A DNA stretch of 64,000 bases, from positions 4,428,110 to 4,492,109 of the forward strand of contig CM024177.1 of NCBI GenBank assembly GCA_013433145.1. The letters are read 5' to 3'. This DNA comes from Ascaris suum. Lineage: Eukaryota; Nematoda; Chromadorea; Rhabditida; Ascarididae. Numbering within the stretch: the first letter of the stretch is position 1; each line of letters starts with the position of its first letter. The position numbers were made by a program, and so were the translations under genes. The notes under the pieces were generated by a model. The model was not told where the DNA came from. It made no database searches and saw only the letters and a program-made list of their open reading frames with translations. This document shows positions 40,404 through 55,400 of the stretch, piece after piece.

Positions 40404-43360
40404 TAGAGTAGAGGAAGGTGATAGGGGAGTCAGTAGGGAGAGAATGAGACGTTGGCTCTTAAGACGAATGGCGAGTGATTTTCTTCGCTCACCACTTTGA
40501 CACGTGAATGTTTATGGCAGATGTGAATGAGACGATAAGACAGAAAAAGGGGAAATTTCGTCGTCTCATTTCGTCTTAATTTCTTCTCTGTCATTGTCGG
40601 CGCGAGTGCACTGTTGATCGGTATGAAACGTTCATCGTTGCGCACATTTTTTTAAAAATGTATTCGTATTGCGTAATTTTTAATTGAAGTATACTTACAA
40701 GTTCACATTTAAAGGGTTGCCGAAGTGGTGAGTGGTTCTCGAATGCGAGTTTTTCTGCCACGTAATTTCACAGTCACCTTTAATGGATGCCGAAGGAGGG
40801 GTGGGGAAGGGACACGGAGACGGAAAGCGGAGAAAGCTCCAAAAGTTTTCGTTTGGGTTTCTGTTTAAACGGGTAAAGCCCCTCGCTTGTTGAATCGGTT
40901 TCATCCACCATAAAGAAAAACTTGGCGATCTGCCCATTTTTCGTGAAAGCGCTTATATATCTCCAATGTGTTTTGTTGTGTCATGAAAAGGACAATAAGT
41001 CAAACTCAAATCACTTCACGTTATCTAAATTCTCTTAGAAGGGATTATAATTGATTTCTTCGGCTGAATATTTGCAGTGATTCCGCAACGATGGTGTTAT
41101 ACATAGGTTTAGTATGATTCTATTATTACATGTATACTTTATATGGTTTTATTTCTGTGAATACTCCAGTGAAGGAGAGGAGACACCTGACTGTCACATT
41201 TACTTTCTGACGTGTACCATTAGGGTTGATACTGCTGCAAGCTCCACATGTGGAAGAGAGTGCTTTCTTCTTTTAAGCACAAGAGGGGCTCTAATTGTAA
41301 GCATGCGGTGCTCTGAATTCCAATTTTGTTGTTTATTTTGATGCTGCGTTGTATGGTTGCGCGTTATAAATCAATATAAGCGAACAACACGTGCACTTTG
41401 TCGTTCTCGTTCGTTGCAGCTTTTGCGCCGTTTGTGCGAGGATTGCTCGTCCTCTTTTCGCACACCGCATCGCGCTCATGCAGCGAGATTGAGCTTCAAC
41501 ATCACTCGTATTTAACGGTATATTTTACTTTCATTCGGTAGTTTTGCTTTTACTCGTATTAATTGTTATTAGCAAATAAATACCTGGGAGCAGTTTTTTA
41601 TTATAGTTAAGGTTATTTCTACGGTAGTGGACAATCACGAGATCGTTTAATTAAACTTGGGTAACCAAATTCAACGAGGAGGAAGGATGGTGAGGTAATT
41701 TATTCGTTCTCATCTCGTTTGTCTTCTTTTAGTTGACAATTGTCACTTTCAAATACATCATGACACGTTTCTAAACAATCGCAAGCGATCTTCGATAACC
41801 GTCGATTCTTTGTGATAACCACCGCCACGACTATAGTTATGATCCGCTATAGTGTATGTTTTCACGCATATTTATTTCGATAAAGGTGTTTGTTTGTGAA
41901 TATTTTTGCATCTGTACATTCCATGATGATACCTTAAATGTATTACATGGTTCAAAGAGATGCTATAACAATTTTGGCAAATCAAACTTATCACTCACAG
42001 AATGAGTCATATGTTCAAGCACCAATGAACACTCCTATAAAATCTCTAAACAGTTTCTGAAATTCGCCCCTCTTTTTCGAACTAAAAGAAAGTGGCGTTT
42101 CTTTTGAAATAAAAGAACGTTTTGTCTGTGTTTTTTATCGCAAGCCGCAATTAGAGAATAGAATAAGTCTTAAATGCTGCTTCTAATGTTGTAATTAATG
42201 GTTAACGGTTACTTTCAACCTTTCGTAAGAGGCATGACATCGCGAACTCACTGAGAATCCTCTCAAATAAGTCGTTTCAGATGAGGTTGGCAAAAAATCC
42301 TTCGAGCCATCATATGTGCTTATGCTTTTTCATGATTATCTAGTTTATTGTGAAGAGTGCTAACAGATTTATGGGTCAAGGCTGCCTGTAGCCACCGAAT
42401 GGCGTTTAAATAGAGCTGGAGGTAATTGCTTCGGGTAGAGATGTGCTGAGAAAGAGAAAGGGATTGTTTAGAAAGTACGCGTATTTATTCCCTTTTGTTT
42501 TTCTCATACCACCTGAACTTCCTCTGATGATGTCTCACCTTGAAATCGGCTACTCAATGAATCAAGAAATTAACATGCTTGCAAAATAGTTGTTTTACTC
42601 ATGCACCGCGAGTATCCAGCTTGATGTTGAACTTTCATCTTTTTGCTTCGTTTCTTTTGTTTTCTTCTCTCTTTTTGTGAATGAAATTTCCTTAAAATAT
42701 TGTATGCAGATATATTTTCTCCAAGTTGAAGTGATTTTAGGCGACATTTGAATTTCTTCAAACAATTCTCTCAAATTATTCCAGTTTTAATTTTTCTTTT
42801 CCATTTTCCACAATAATTTCCCCAATAAATGCTTTAAACATTCAAACCCTGCAACAATGCCTCTAACTTCCCTCTGTCCGCTCAAAGAGGAAATGAAAAG
42901 AATTACCTTTGTACGTTTCGAATAGTGAGATAAAACTTCATTGATAGTTGAGCGATGCGTTTTCTAATGATTTGTGCATAGAACGTCAAAATGTATTGTT
43001 TACTTCCTCATCACACAGTGGTTGTAATTGACGACATTCATAGATAAATATGTTTACATTGCGGAATGTTTTGTTATGAGTGTCAGCTAGCGTACACCTC
43101 CAATATAACAAAGATATTGTATTTTACAAAGAAATGTGCATTGAATTGGTGACGATTATCGATAAGGGAACTTCTTTCAGCGAGTTTTGAGCCAGAAATA
43201 CCTAGCATTGCTCCAGACATGTCATCATCAGGTCTCGCTCCTCTCACCAGAATATTTTTGTCCCTCAGGTCTCTCATTTTCGGCTTGAAAGACTTCTGCT
43301 TTTCGATACTGATATGCATTTAAACTATTTAATAAAGTGCTGTATGTTTCTAAGCGAGAA

Positions 43361-43366
43361 TTTCAG
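43361..43366 (+). promoter_or_regulatory. Possible trans-splice acceptor of the NNT mRNA
   Basis: TTTCAG lies 68 bases before the NNT ATG, the best acceptor-like site upstream of the first coding exon. A weaker TTTTAAG sits 10 bases before the ATG. Inference only. Confidence 0.3.
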
Positions 43367-43434
43367 TTGTAAGTTGAGTGCCTTAAACCTCTCTAGCAAT
43401 GTGAAAATGTTCAATAATTTTAAGCTGAGGAAAA

Positions 43435-46400
43435 ATGTTGTTATACAAGCTGAGAGTCGTGCGAATCGGGATCGTTAAGCGCGCTTTAGCGACAGCGGTT
43501 GCCAAAGAACAGAAGACGACAGCTGCGGTTGCAGGCATACCGTGGAAGGAACTTTCGGTATCGACCGTGAAAGAAACTTTCAGCGGTAAACAACTTCCCT
43601 CTTTTATTATATTCGTCCTGAACGACTTTCAGCGTTCAAGAAGTTCTTGAACTGATCCTGATAGAATGTTTATGTATGGGTACTTTGATTCGCTTTATTT
43701 GTTTATTTATTTTTCATAGTTAGTGCAGTGAACATGCCTACTAGTACCTATTGAGGCAGTAAAGAGACTTAGTATTGTCGACGCATTGAAGAGCGTTGCG
43801 TTCTTCACTTTTTTAGCAGTGGAGCTGCTTTAAAGTTTTAATTCTTTCTTGCTTTTATTTCCTTAATTTTTTGAGCGTTGTTCGCAAACCTGATTTATAC
43901 CTAGTTCCGTTAATTTAATTAATTCATATTTGATGAGAGTTTATGAGGGAATCGATTATCATTTCCTAGCGATGCGTCGTTGATGGCAAATAAATTTCAT
44001 AGGTGAGCGTCGAGTAGCGCTAACACCAGCAGCAGTCGAATCGCTTACGAAAAAGGGATTCAGCGTATCGGTGGAAGAAGGCGCGGGTGCGGGAGCTGCT
44101 TTCAATGATGAGTCCTATCAGAAAGCGGGTGCTAAAATCGTTGATAAGGACGCAGCTTTCAAGTCGGATATCATACTTAAGGTGTTCACTTTTTTAAACG
44201 TAATCTTCTTGCTTTGGACGACTATTCAGTGATGTAGGAGGTTGTTAGTAACAAGTAGTAGTAAAGAGTTGGAGTATTTTTGCACTGCTTTTATTTTGCA
44301 TTTAGAACAACTTAACTTCTTCCAAATGACTGGATAAACTCAGCTTATCGAGTCATAAGAACTATAAGAAACCAAGGCAAAGGTTTGTTATTTGAAGGTG
44401 CGTGTTCCAACGTTGGCAGAATGCGATTTTTTGCAAGACAAAAGTACGTTGATTTCGATGGTTTATCCCTCACAGAACAAGAATATAGTCGATGCGCTTT
44501 CCAAGAAGAATATCACTCTGTTTGCGATGGATTGCATACCAAGGATATCGAGAGCACAGGTCTGCTTTTATGTTTCCATCGACTTGGTTCTGGTAATTTA
44601 TTCTTGCAGCTCTATAAGTGTTTTTCATTTTTGCGATGCCGATCGATGGGTGTTGGGTACTGCTGCGAAAAGGTGTTTGACTGATCACGTGGAATTGAAA
44701 TGGGATTGCGAACGATGCAGTAGTAGGTTCAGATAGGCTTCAGTTGTATTCCAATAAATCGGGTGTAGCAGTGAAGAAATGCCAGCACAGCACTTTGTGT
44801 ACAACTGAGTACGCAATACGGTCGAGCGGCTTTTTGAGGCATAACTGAAGAGTTCTTAAAAAGGCGGATTCATGTTATAAGACAAAGGAAGTGAGTTCGT
44901 TTCGTTTTATGGGCATTCTCTTCATCACTGAATGTTTGCAATTTGCGGGGTGGTTAAGTTGCATTTGCTTACTGCATTTTTTTCTGCTTTCAAACTGGTG
45001 TCGATGTGGTGTTTGGTTTGTTTATGGTGGAAATAAATTGAGTTTTTTATATTTTAGCTTTGGCGCATTGACATTTTTTCAAGTTGACCAAGCAGTGGTA
45101 ATAATAATAAACGTCTTTGAATATTCTTCAGCGAACTTTTATCTAAGGCGTTTTTGGGAATGCTGAATCTCAGAGGGTAACGAAATGATAAAACGTGAGG
45201 GAGAAGAAAAGAAAAGTGAAAAAACCCGATTGTTAGCAAGCCATCCGGAGAAATCGGAGAGTTGGATTTAGAGCGTTTTGAACAACTGCCACATCGCATG
45301 TTTATGTTGAATTTGGTAGGAACATTAGGAGTGAATACTTTAAAGGTTTACGATGCGTTGAGTTCGATGGCCAACATAGCCGGTTATAAGGCGGTTATCG
45401 AGGCGGCCAATCATTTCGGACGATTCTTCACCGGCCAGATCACGGCCGCCGGTCGAGTCCCACCTGCAAAAGTCCTCGTTATTGGCGGTGGTGTGGCCGG
45501 GCTCAGCTCCATCGGAACTGCAAAGAGTATGGTGAGCCATCTGCAGTGAATACCTGATGCTCGCTTTTAAATGATTGGTCCGTGTTGAGAAGATGCGAGG
45601 AGATACACTAAAACCACTCTTGTAGGGATGTTCAAGAATTGTGCGCCCTCAGACTTGGACGACGTATGTGCTGTATGAGGGAGATGGGAGTTGTGATCGA
45701 GGTTTAAGGTATTCATGGCTTAGGGTTTAGAGATTTTGAACTTATAGTTGAATGCAAAGGAGTGATTTAGTGCGCACTATTTTATGCAGTTATACTGTGG
45801 TGTAATGTAAATTTAACTGCTGTTTTTATCGATTAGTTACTGAAGTGTTCTATTCTTTCTGCCTTATTGTCCTATGTGAGATGATTTTGACAAATATTAT
45901 ATCGCACGGTGAGTGAGCGCATGTGTTTCCATTAAGACGACTTTCGTAATTATCTGTTTGGGGACGGATTGCTTGTTACAATGATGAAAGGGAAAAAAGG
46001 TGTTCGTATTCTTGAGCAGTTTCACTAGAACATTGATTCCACCGGGAACTCGGTCATGAATCACTTTTCCACACCTCGCTCTTACCTTTTCGTGTCTGTT
46101 TTCGTTCCCACGGTTTTCGGCTCGGGTCTTTTCGGATCATCGCTCCCACGACCCGATTACTAGCGTAATTTTTCGATCCAAGGAGACAATCAGTTTCCTG
46201 TGTCGAAAGTTTTTTCGAAAGGAGTTTCTATTTTAGTAGTCGCTCGAAAAACTATCTCTCACTTTCGCCGATGTTATTCCCCACTATCTTATGCAAAACA
46301 AATGTGACGTCGTTAGCTGGTTTGTGCTTTTAAAGTGCTCGTTTCGTCATATTTCAATAGTTATGATTGATACGAATGCTCTAAATTGTTTGCAAAACAA

Positions 46401-49400
46401 TCTTTACATTTCTGAGGTCAGGTAGATTCGTTCGCTGTGAACGGCCTATGTCTCATCCGTTTATCGTTTTACCGTTGAAGTGTCAGATTGCACCTGGAAG
46501 TCCACTAGACTCAGTGCATTCCCTCTTATTAAACTATGGCTGTGACAGATGTTAGCTAGAATGTAGCTGGTGATATGGATATGCTTAGGTGTTTTCGAAT
46601 CAAGCGCAGTCGTCAGGATGTTGAAGGGGGCAGACTTTGGCAAGAATGAAAGGGGAGTGATTGCTTAAGATTAGTGCAGTAATTAGACAGAATGGATTAG
46701 AGGGCGCCTCATATCGAACGCTATTCAAAGTTTTGAGTGCTTGGACATGTTAAATATTAGTGCATGCTTTGTAATACTTCAGCGTTGTTACTTTTTGGTA
46801 CTTTTGGAATGCTGAAAGGAAGATTTGTTTATAAAAGATTCCTGCGTAGAATATACGGCTAACGATTTCAGCGACGAGGGGCCGTTTTTGTTGCTTTATT
46901 TGTGTTTTCGTGGGAACTCACTGATGTTTTTTGAAACGCTATTTATTTTGCTCAGGTATTTTCTGACATCTTAAGCATTGCCTTTTATGGTTTATGAAGA
47001 ATGAATTTCATTTCTATTTTCTTTGCAAGTTCTTACTGAATGAAAATTTGTTTTTGTTAGGGTGCGATAGTTCGTGGTTTCGATACTCGTTCGGCGGTGA
47101 AGGAGCAGATCGAGTCGTTAGGTGGTGAATTTCTCGAGGTGAAGATGAAGGAGGAGGGTGAGGGTGTCGGCGGATATGCGAAGGAAATGAGCAAAGAATT
47201 CATCGAGAAAGAAATGGAACTATTTGCACAGCAGTGCAGAGAGGTTGATCGTTCATCATTTTAACAGAGACTTTACCAGGTTGTTCGTTCCAGCTTTTCC
47301 TTGGATGCAAATTTGTTTTTTTTTCCTTTAAGGTGAGCTGTGATAAGGTCTCCTGTCTGTGCTTAAATCTTGACTTATATAATTATGGGTGTATGCCTTT
47401 TTATTCGTTGCTCTCATTTTGGAAATCATTTAGGTTTTAGCTTCAGCAAATGTTCCGGAAAAGCCATTCATTATTCATAGAAGTACGTTGTATGCATTTA
47501 ATGACCATAGAATTTAAAATCGTTTTTTGTTGTTACGAGAGATTTTTTCTTTGTGAACGCGTCAAATTTACAGAAACATAAACCAACTGATTTGCAAGAG
47601 GAGCTGTCCAAGTTTTTCTTTTTAGGATGGGTTTATGGTCGGTCATCACTGCAAATCTCGTTCAAATATTAAAATTTCTCAGTATTAAATATCACATACT
47701 TTCGTATAAATATTTGCCAGTATTTAAATGCGAAAGCTTGGAAAACCTATCAGCGTTTTGTATAAATGTTGTCGCACGATAAACTTAAAGTTTTTTAGAA
47801 CTTGCAACTTGAAAACCTGTCGCCGTTCACAGTATATAAATAGAAGTTGTTGCCGTGACATTATTCCTGACATGTTTTTGATTGAAAGTATTGACTTTAG
47901 TGGTTCATCCGTTATTCTGGTATCTTAGAATATTGAATTTTAGGTGGATATAATCATATCGACTGCCCTTATTCCTGGGAAACCAGCACCTCGACTCATT
48001 ACCAAGGTAAGTTGTTAGCTATTTTGAGAAGGAATTACATAGGGAGAATTCTGAAAAATTGTGTCTGAATGCTGCACATTGCATTTCTGCTTCAGATCTA
48101 TTAAGTTGTTTATTTTTCATCTAATCCCTCTTCCAAATTCGTTGTCTTTGCTGCTCCATGCGGCTTCTTTTATCTGCCTCCCTTCCTGTCGCCTGCTTTC
48201 GCCTCACCCATTTCCCCTCCACGCTCAATTTTGCTCTTTTCCATCTTGTATTTAAATGGGGGATGCAGATAATTTTGCAAGTCGCGCTGCATCGTATCTT
48301 ACGATTTCGTATGTGCAAAAGCACTTCAAGTGGAGTTCTACGAAGTAGAAATAAAAGAGTTGGAATGACATTGAAGGAGATGGTGGCAACGATGAAGCCG
48401 GGTAGTGTGTTGGTCGACTTGGCTGCAGAGGCAGGTGGTAACATTGAGACTACACGTCCCGGACAACTCTACACCGACTCTAACGGGGTGGTTCATATCG
48501 GATACACCGACCTGCCTAGTCGACTGCCCACTCAGAGCAGCACGCTCTACGCAAACAACATCACCAAATTTCTTCTCAGCATTGGTTGGCTTTTATTGCC
48601 TCGAATGTAATTGGATAATTAGTAAGTGACGTATGAAGCCATTTAAAAGGGGAGACCTATTCTGTTTGTTGTGAAGATGATAAGCAAGCAAGAAGGGCAA
48701 TTGTTGGATTCATTTTTCATATCTTTGCTAATATATTTGCACTTATTCCATACTTATTGCTGTATTTATTAGCCGAGTTGACTGGCTTGAAATTCGTCAG
48801 GTAGTGCTCTATCTGTATTTAAATGTAGGGTCCCATTTGATCTAGTAAAAGACGCGTCAGTTTTTGCCATCGTACTTTACGTTTCGAAGAAAGAAGTAGG
48901 GCTAATTTGAGGTAATTGAAACAACCAGCACAAGCCAAAACAAAAAAAAGAAAATTTTGCTGAAGCTGAATACTTTAGAGCTTTTTCTGCATTGTCACCC
49001 ATTCATTCTTCGCTTCATTATTCTAATGGATAGTTTCCATTGTTATAGCGCACGGTTTTCAGGGAACAAAGAGCACTTCAACGTTGATCTGAACGATGAG
49101 GTGGTAAGAGGAGCGATAATCTTGGATAAAGGAAGGATGATGTGGCCTCCTCCTCCACCACCGACGCCACCTCCAGCTGCTGCTGCTCCCAAACCTAAGG
49201 CTGAAGAGACAGCTATCATAGTTCCTGCACCCAGTCCATTCCAGCAGACTCTTCGCAATGCAGCCGTCTATACTGCCGGTAAGAATACTACAGTTTTTAT
49301 TGAATTGGTCGGATTTGTTCTTCTGATGTACTGTTTTTGTTGTTGGTATTACTTGTCGCTTATCGGTAACATATCGAAATGAGCTTATTGCTAAGAGAAG

Positions 49401-52400
49401 CATGAAATATGGACGTTTAGCGTTTCAGTGCTCTCTTTGAGGAATGATTATTGCCAAGTGGGACATCATAGAAATATAAGTAGAAATATAAATTTATTTG
49501 AGGATTGATCGGGGATGACGACGCTCTACCTTGAAGCATTTAGCTTGAAAGAGTATATCGTAGTCAATTACTTTACTGAAAACTGCGTTTTGCAGCCGTT
49601 TGTCGAGGCTGTAGCTTGTGACGTGTGGGATGTGTTAGAATTATTTGATTCTTCGGTGACGATACTCATAGTTGCCTCATCCTTCATATCGTTTTTCCTC
49701 GTTGTTTCACTGAATCATATTGTTTTTTTTCCGCTCAGAGCTGGTTTTTGTTTCAGGTTTGAGCACAATAAGTCTTATCGGGATGACATCTCCTAATGCA
49801 TCATTAAGTCAGATGCTGACTACATTTGGTCTTGCCGGTATTGTCGGTACGTTATGTTCATTGTTGCATGTTGATGGGCCGACTGCTTGGATATTATTAT
49901 GCAGTAAATTGTTGGATGTCGCCGTTTCCGGTCATTTGTGAATCTATTGCTTAGATGGGCAGGTGTTTACTGGTCGTTTGACAATAACGACTATGGTTAC
50001 TTTCAGTGATTGTTGGATGAATGTGTGTTTCGATATCAGTATGAAGTGATCATTGAGAGGCGACCATCGGCAATGATTTAGTTGTACGCATTTCTCTGCA
50101 TTCGAAACAGTGTAGTCTTTGAGAGTAAATATGCAAGAGCAAAGGTGTTTTCGTTCAATTTTTGGCGTTTCGTCCGATATTCTCATGCTTTAATCGAATT
50201 CGTTTGATTTTTAAGGCTACCACACAGTTTGGGGTGTAACCCCTGCGTTGCATTCCCCGCTGATGTCGGTGACGAATGCCATCTCTGGCACAACGGCGGC
50301 AGCAGCATTGTGTGTGATGGGTGGAGGTTTGTACCCGACGACGCCTTCCCAGGCACTCGCAGCATCCGCGGCATTCCTTTCAGCGATCAATATCGGCGGT
50401 GGATTCCTTATAACGAAAAGAATGCTCGATATGTTCAGAAGACCAAGTAAACTATGTCGTTTTCTTAGCAGTAGTAACTGACTGCGGAGAGACTGTGTAT
50501 ATATTTGTTGATCATTTCTGCAGTAAGTGTGCAGAAAAGAGGCAAATTGCTTAAGTCTTAATGAATATTGGTTGGAGCGGACGACTTGTTGGCGTGATGT
50601 TGTTTTATATTGGTTGGAGCTGTTCTGAGAAACATAGGGAATATCACTTTAAACGACATTCATCTACACTTTAAAAACTCGAACGGTTTGATTCCCAGCC
50701 GTTTTTAGCGATTCTCTGCCATTATTCCCTCATTCTTTACCTTTCTTTAATTTATATTGCTGAATACTATTTTAGCAGGAAGAAATGAACGAATAGGTAA
50801 CCTTCGCCATGGTGAGAAGGAGAACGATGGGGAGGATCTGAATAGAACTGCGATTCTGCAAAAATAAACAAGAGCAATTGAATTAATGTGCGCATTTCAA
50901 AAACAAGATCAGAGGTGTCCACAAGCAATCGAAGTGCTTAGTTGTGAAAATCTTTTGATTGACATTTTGAATTGGGAGAATGAAACAAATGTGCGTTGTT
51001 TGAACTTATTTCTCGCTTTTCTTTGCAAAGCAGGTATCTCCGTTGTGAACTCCGAAGCGCCTTTGTGCCAAAATCGACAACATTAGAGACCCTTTAAAAT
51101 GGAAGTGCCGTTTTTAATAAAGGTATATCTTCGTCACTTCGTTAGAATTCTGCTTGGTACGATGTATAATGTATTCAGCGGACCCACCCGAATACAACTA
51201 TTTGTATGCGATCCCTGCGGGTGCATTCCTTGGTGCATACGCCTACGGTTTCCATCATGGCTATCCCGAAATACACTCGCTTACATATCTCGGCTCCTCG
51301 CTGTGCTGTGTTGGTGCATTGGCTGGCCTATCTTCGCAACATTCGTCGAGGCTTGGCAATTCCCTTGGTTTGTTGTGATGTTGTCTACTTTGTTTGCTCT
51401 TATTTCGATCTCGAATTTGATATTTTAGTTAAAGAAATTGGCTACAGTGCATATAATTTTATTTGAATTAGCGTGCAATAAGAAAGGAAATAGAGAACTG
51501 CGTTGTTGTGCGGCATAGGTTTCCGAGAAACGAATCTCTCTGATTCAGGGGTTCTGTATTTTATGCTCTAAGCACTCATCACAGCGCAAATTTCTAGTGG
51601 CGAAAATGTACTTCCCAATCATTGCATATAGATCTGGAACCTTCATTGCTAGGCGAAAGGTGAGCACCCAGTAACAGAACAGAGTGGCCTCCGTATCGGA
51701 TTGTTTCGTTCTTTTCACAGTTTTGTTATTTTCTCATAGTCAGCCATGGGGAGCCATTAGAGCCTGAATTATGTGTCATCGACTTTCCTCTCTCAGTGAG
51801 TTAATCGAAAAGAGGGAAATCGGCTTGCGCGGAGGTAAAGGAAAAAACTGAACAAAGCTGACTTTAAAAATGGCGGGGAATGTGCGGAATAGACTCCAAT
51901 TAACAAAAAACAGGCATTCTAGTCGGCGACCCTTTTTTCAGTAGGCCGAAAAGGAAGCTCACATAAAAATGAAGTGCTTCAAAGATTCGTGCAAAAATTT
52001 CCCCGAAATTCGGAGAGAAGGGGGTGATCTGCCAGATATGCTCAAAATACATGGATTATTACCGAACAGATTGCGGCACAGGATCCGCCGCATTTATGTG
52101 TCAGTATAATGGAATCGGAGAAGTACCTCACAGTCTCCTTTCTACAGCCATTTTGGACTGTTCTTTCCTAATTTAATAAGGTATTTGAATAATAAATATT
52201 CCAAGTTTATTGTTTGTTTTGATAAGGGAGGACTAATTTACAACAAGCAAGGTAACTACAGGCATGATCGGCGTGGCGGGTGGCTTGGCAGCCACGTTAG
52301 GACGGTTGAATCCAGACAATGACACATTGATACAGATGGGCGGTGCCATTTCGACGGGTATGCTTATCGGATTGGCTATTGCCAAGCAGATCAAGGTATT

Positions 52401-55400
52401 GCAAGCATGTTTTTCCGCAAGTCTTTCTTATTGAACTTGCTTGAAATCGAGTTTGACGTTACTATGATCATGCCGTTATATGTTTGTTGGGGTGGACTTT
52501 CTGTGGGAATGGGGCAGAACATGCTTCAACAGACCATAGATCAGACCCAGCGATGAAAGAGTTAGTCCGATACGTGGTCGCACTTGCCAGGGCTAAGCGT
52601 AGCGACTTCGGTGGAGGCAGTTTGGCCGAGGTGACGTTCGCAAATAGATTTGGTAGAACGTAACAACTTGACAGCCTTAGGATTGCCCAGGTTTTCTGCC
52701 ATATTAGGTGCATTGCATCCTGTTGCTACAAAGAAACAGGCCATCCGTATTTAATTCAGCCACCAGTAAGTATGTTTAGTTTAGCTAGTGTAGTATTATA
52801 TGTGAGGGACGATACCCTACTCGGTAGCAATCTTTTGCAGTTTAGAGAATTGACATCTATTTATCGCACTTAGAATTATAGGTGAGCGATCTGCCACAGT
52901 TGGTAGCGCTGTTCCACAGTTTTGTGGGAGTGGCGGCGACAACGACGTGCATTGCCAATTTTCTTGTCGAATATCCGCATTTCTTGGCCGATCCATCGGC
53001 TACGGCAGCCATTAAAACGGCTCTTTTCTTGGGTGCTTTTATCGGTGGAGTGACCTTCACAGGCAGTTTGATGGCTTACGGGAAGTTGCAAGGTTGGCGT
53101 TGCTATCATTCGTAATTGCGTGTCGTATTCCGGAACAGAATTTATAAAGCGTCGAAAATTTCGAGTTCGAGACATCCGTTCTTTTTTTCTGAAATGTTTT
53201 ATGGAGTAACGTTTAATTTTCTCAAATAAGCCTTCATTTTGTTGGCGGTGAATTGATAGAAGTAGTTAAAAGTTGTTAGATTTCGTCTATAACAGTCGGT
53301 ACTAACGTAGTGCCTTCTTTGTTGCATTGTATAACTGAGGACGTTAAGATATAGGCATAATTTAATTTGTTAAGCAATAATTAAATACATCTTTCGCCCT
53401 TCCTATGCAGCATGGATACAAATTTAAGGGATCTTGGGAAGTGCGGCCGTGCACATGCCTGGCCGTCATTATATCAACAGTGCGCTTGGATTGGGAAATT
53501 TGGCAGCTCTCGGTGTCTACATGGCATCATCGGATCACTTCACCGACCTGTCTATGCTTCTCGCCACATCTGCACTCAGCAGCGTTATGGGTGTCACACT
53601 TACTATGGCCATTGGGGGTGAGATTCTTTCTCCTACTTTGTTCATTTCTCCAAAGGAATTTTAAAGCAGTCTTGGAAGCTGAACTTGAAGAAACTTTAGA
53701 TTATGAGATATTTTATGCCCTTCACAAATTCCAGGATGTTATCTTTTTTCACATTGTCTTGAAAGAAACGCTTTTTTGCGCTACTATTTTTGTAGGTATT
53801 TCCTCGTTGAGCAGGGGTCCTCCAAAAATATGTTTGAATTTGATGTATTATTATTGAGGGGACTCGTTGTTTATCAACACTTAGTAAGAAAATAGCAAAG
53901 AACAATGCAGTGATTTGTTCCAGTACAAGAGAACGTCAGGCACGAATATTTATTTTTTGAAGAGAAGTAAATTTCATACAGCAATCCGTAAGTCGTTAGG
54001 TCTGAATACGGCCGAATCTTGACTAGAAGTACTTTTACATTGATTGCAAATACTTTTAAAGGATGCAGAGGCACGTTGTGTGTTTTAGGTGCGGATATGC
54101 CAGTTGTGATAACGGTGCTGAATAGTTACAGTGGATGGGCGCTTTGTGCGGAAGGTTTTATGCTACAAAACGATTTGCTGACAATCGTTGGCGCACTTAT
54201 TGGCAGCTCGGGTGCTATTCTCTCATACATCATGTGTAAAGTTGGTGTTTCCTTCCTTTAAGCGTTGATGCTGTTGTGAGTGACGCACTTTACGGTATTG
54301 TCCTCGAAAATCGCATTTCGTGCAACGTGGCAGGGGGATACGTGAAGCCTTTTTTGGACGCAATAGCCTCACGTTGCAATGAGACGAATTAGAGCGTTTT
54401 ATCTTCTCTGTTTAATTAATGCGAAGGTTAAATTTGAGGCAATGAATCGATCGCTGATGAACGTTATATTGGGCGGTATGGGGACGAAATCGCAAGGAAC
54501 CGGAAAAGCGAGAGCAATCGAAGGTACTGCCACTGAAGCAACTGCTCAGCAGGTCTATTTCGATTATCCAGAAAGTTTATTACTCGCTAAAGCGTTCAGC
54601 TAACAATTATTCTTTGTGGTTCGTTCATGTCTAGTACAAGGTTATTTTTGAAGTCATGCTTCGAAGTACTGTTTTCTAACGTACCGGGTTTTCATCATTG
54701 TTTTGTCACGTCTGAGGAGATCTGAGAGAATTGTTGAATTAGTGTGGTTGAAATTTTGATTGGATGCTTTAATCATGAATGGAAAGTCGTTCGCGAAAGA
54801 GGTTAATCAAGTGATAGCACGTCTGTAGTACGCTGTGACGCCTGATGAATAGAATGCGACCTATTGTTAATAACAAATATTTGGAACAATTCGGTCAAAC
54901 CAGGTTCAGGTTGGCGTCCCAGACCTAAAACCGACTAAAATGTTTTGCACTAAACGAACTTATTTTACACTAGTTTCCAGAGAGGCCCTATATTTATCGT
55001 TGTCATGTGAAAACTGAGTGGAAGTGAAAAACCTTTATTCAAGGAAAAATAAGGAGGACTACGTCACCTTGAAAATAAGAAGGGGCGTGCACATTCCGAC
55101 GTCACTCAGTTCTTGAAAGCCATGCTTTTATAGCGCTTCGGCTGAGAGGTAGGTTGGTTCTTATAGGTCGACGTGAAATCAGGGTTGTGGGTTTTTATAG
55201 CACTTCAGTCGAAAGGTAGTACTTTGAGCGTTACTTGAGGTCATCTATCAGCTACGAACGAAAAAAAAGGGGTCTTCTTAAAGAAAATTTTCAGACGATC
55301 GATCTGTTGGCAGAAGCGAAGAACGTCATAGTTGTTCCTGGTTACGGCTTATGTGCCGCACAGGCACAGTACCCAATTGCGGAGATGGTCAAGCTACTGC

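Larger units (their letters stand above)
33479..43434. other. Intergenic stretch between divergent IF1 and NNT genes
   Basis: About 10 kb separate two outward-facing genes, so both promoters should lie here. I found no convincing exon chain on either strand. The stretch holds a G11 run (34598-34608), a G12 run (40392-40403) and the 38-bp minisatellite at 38089-38225. The segment 34340-35000 looks more GC-rich than its surroundings and could be a decayed repeat, but no element-specific motif is visible. Frames such as 39663-39983 (plus) and 43083-43319 (minus) are open for up to 107 codons without recognisable content. Confidence 0.5.

Noticed and set aside
43083..43319. Minus-strand 78-codon frame just upstream of NNT
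   Set aside because: No family match, no clear start context or splice partner; it may be part of the NNT promoter region. Not supportable as a gene.
44385..44736. Plus-strand frames of 99 and 114 codons beginning near 44385
   Set aside because: The 99-codon frame is a shifted shadow; the 114-codon frame contains the true NNT exon 44398-44559 but then reads into the intron.
49043..49403. Minus-strand frames with Gly/Trp/Arg-rich stretches
   Set aside because: They are the reverse shadow of NNT exon 8 and its Pro/Ala codons.
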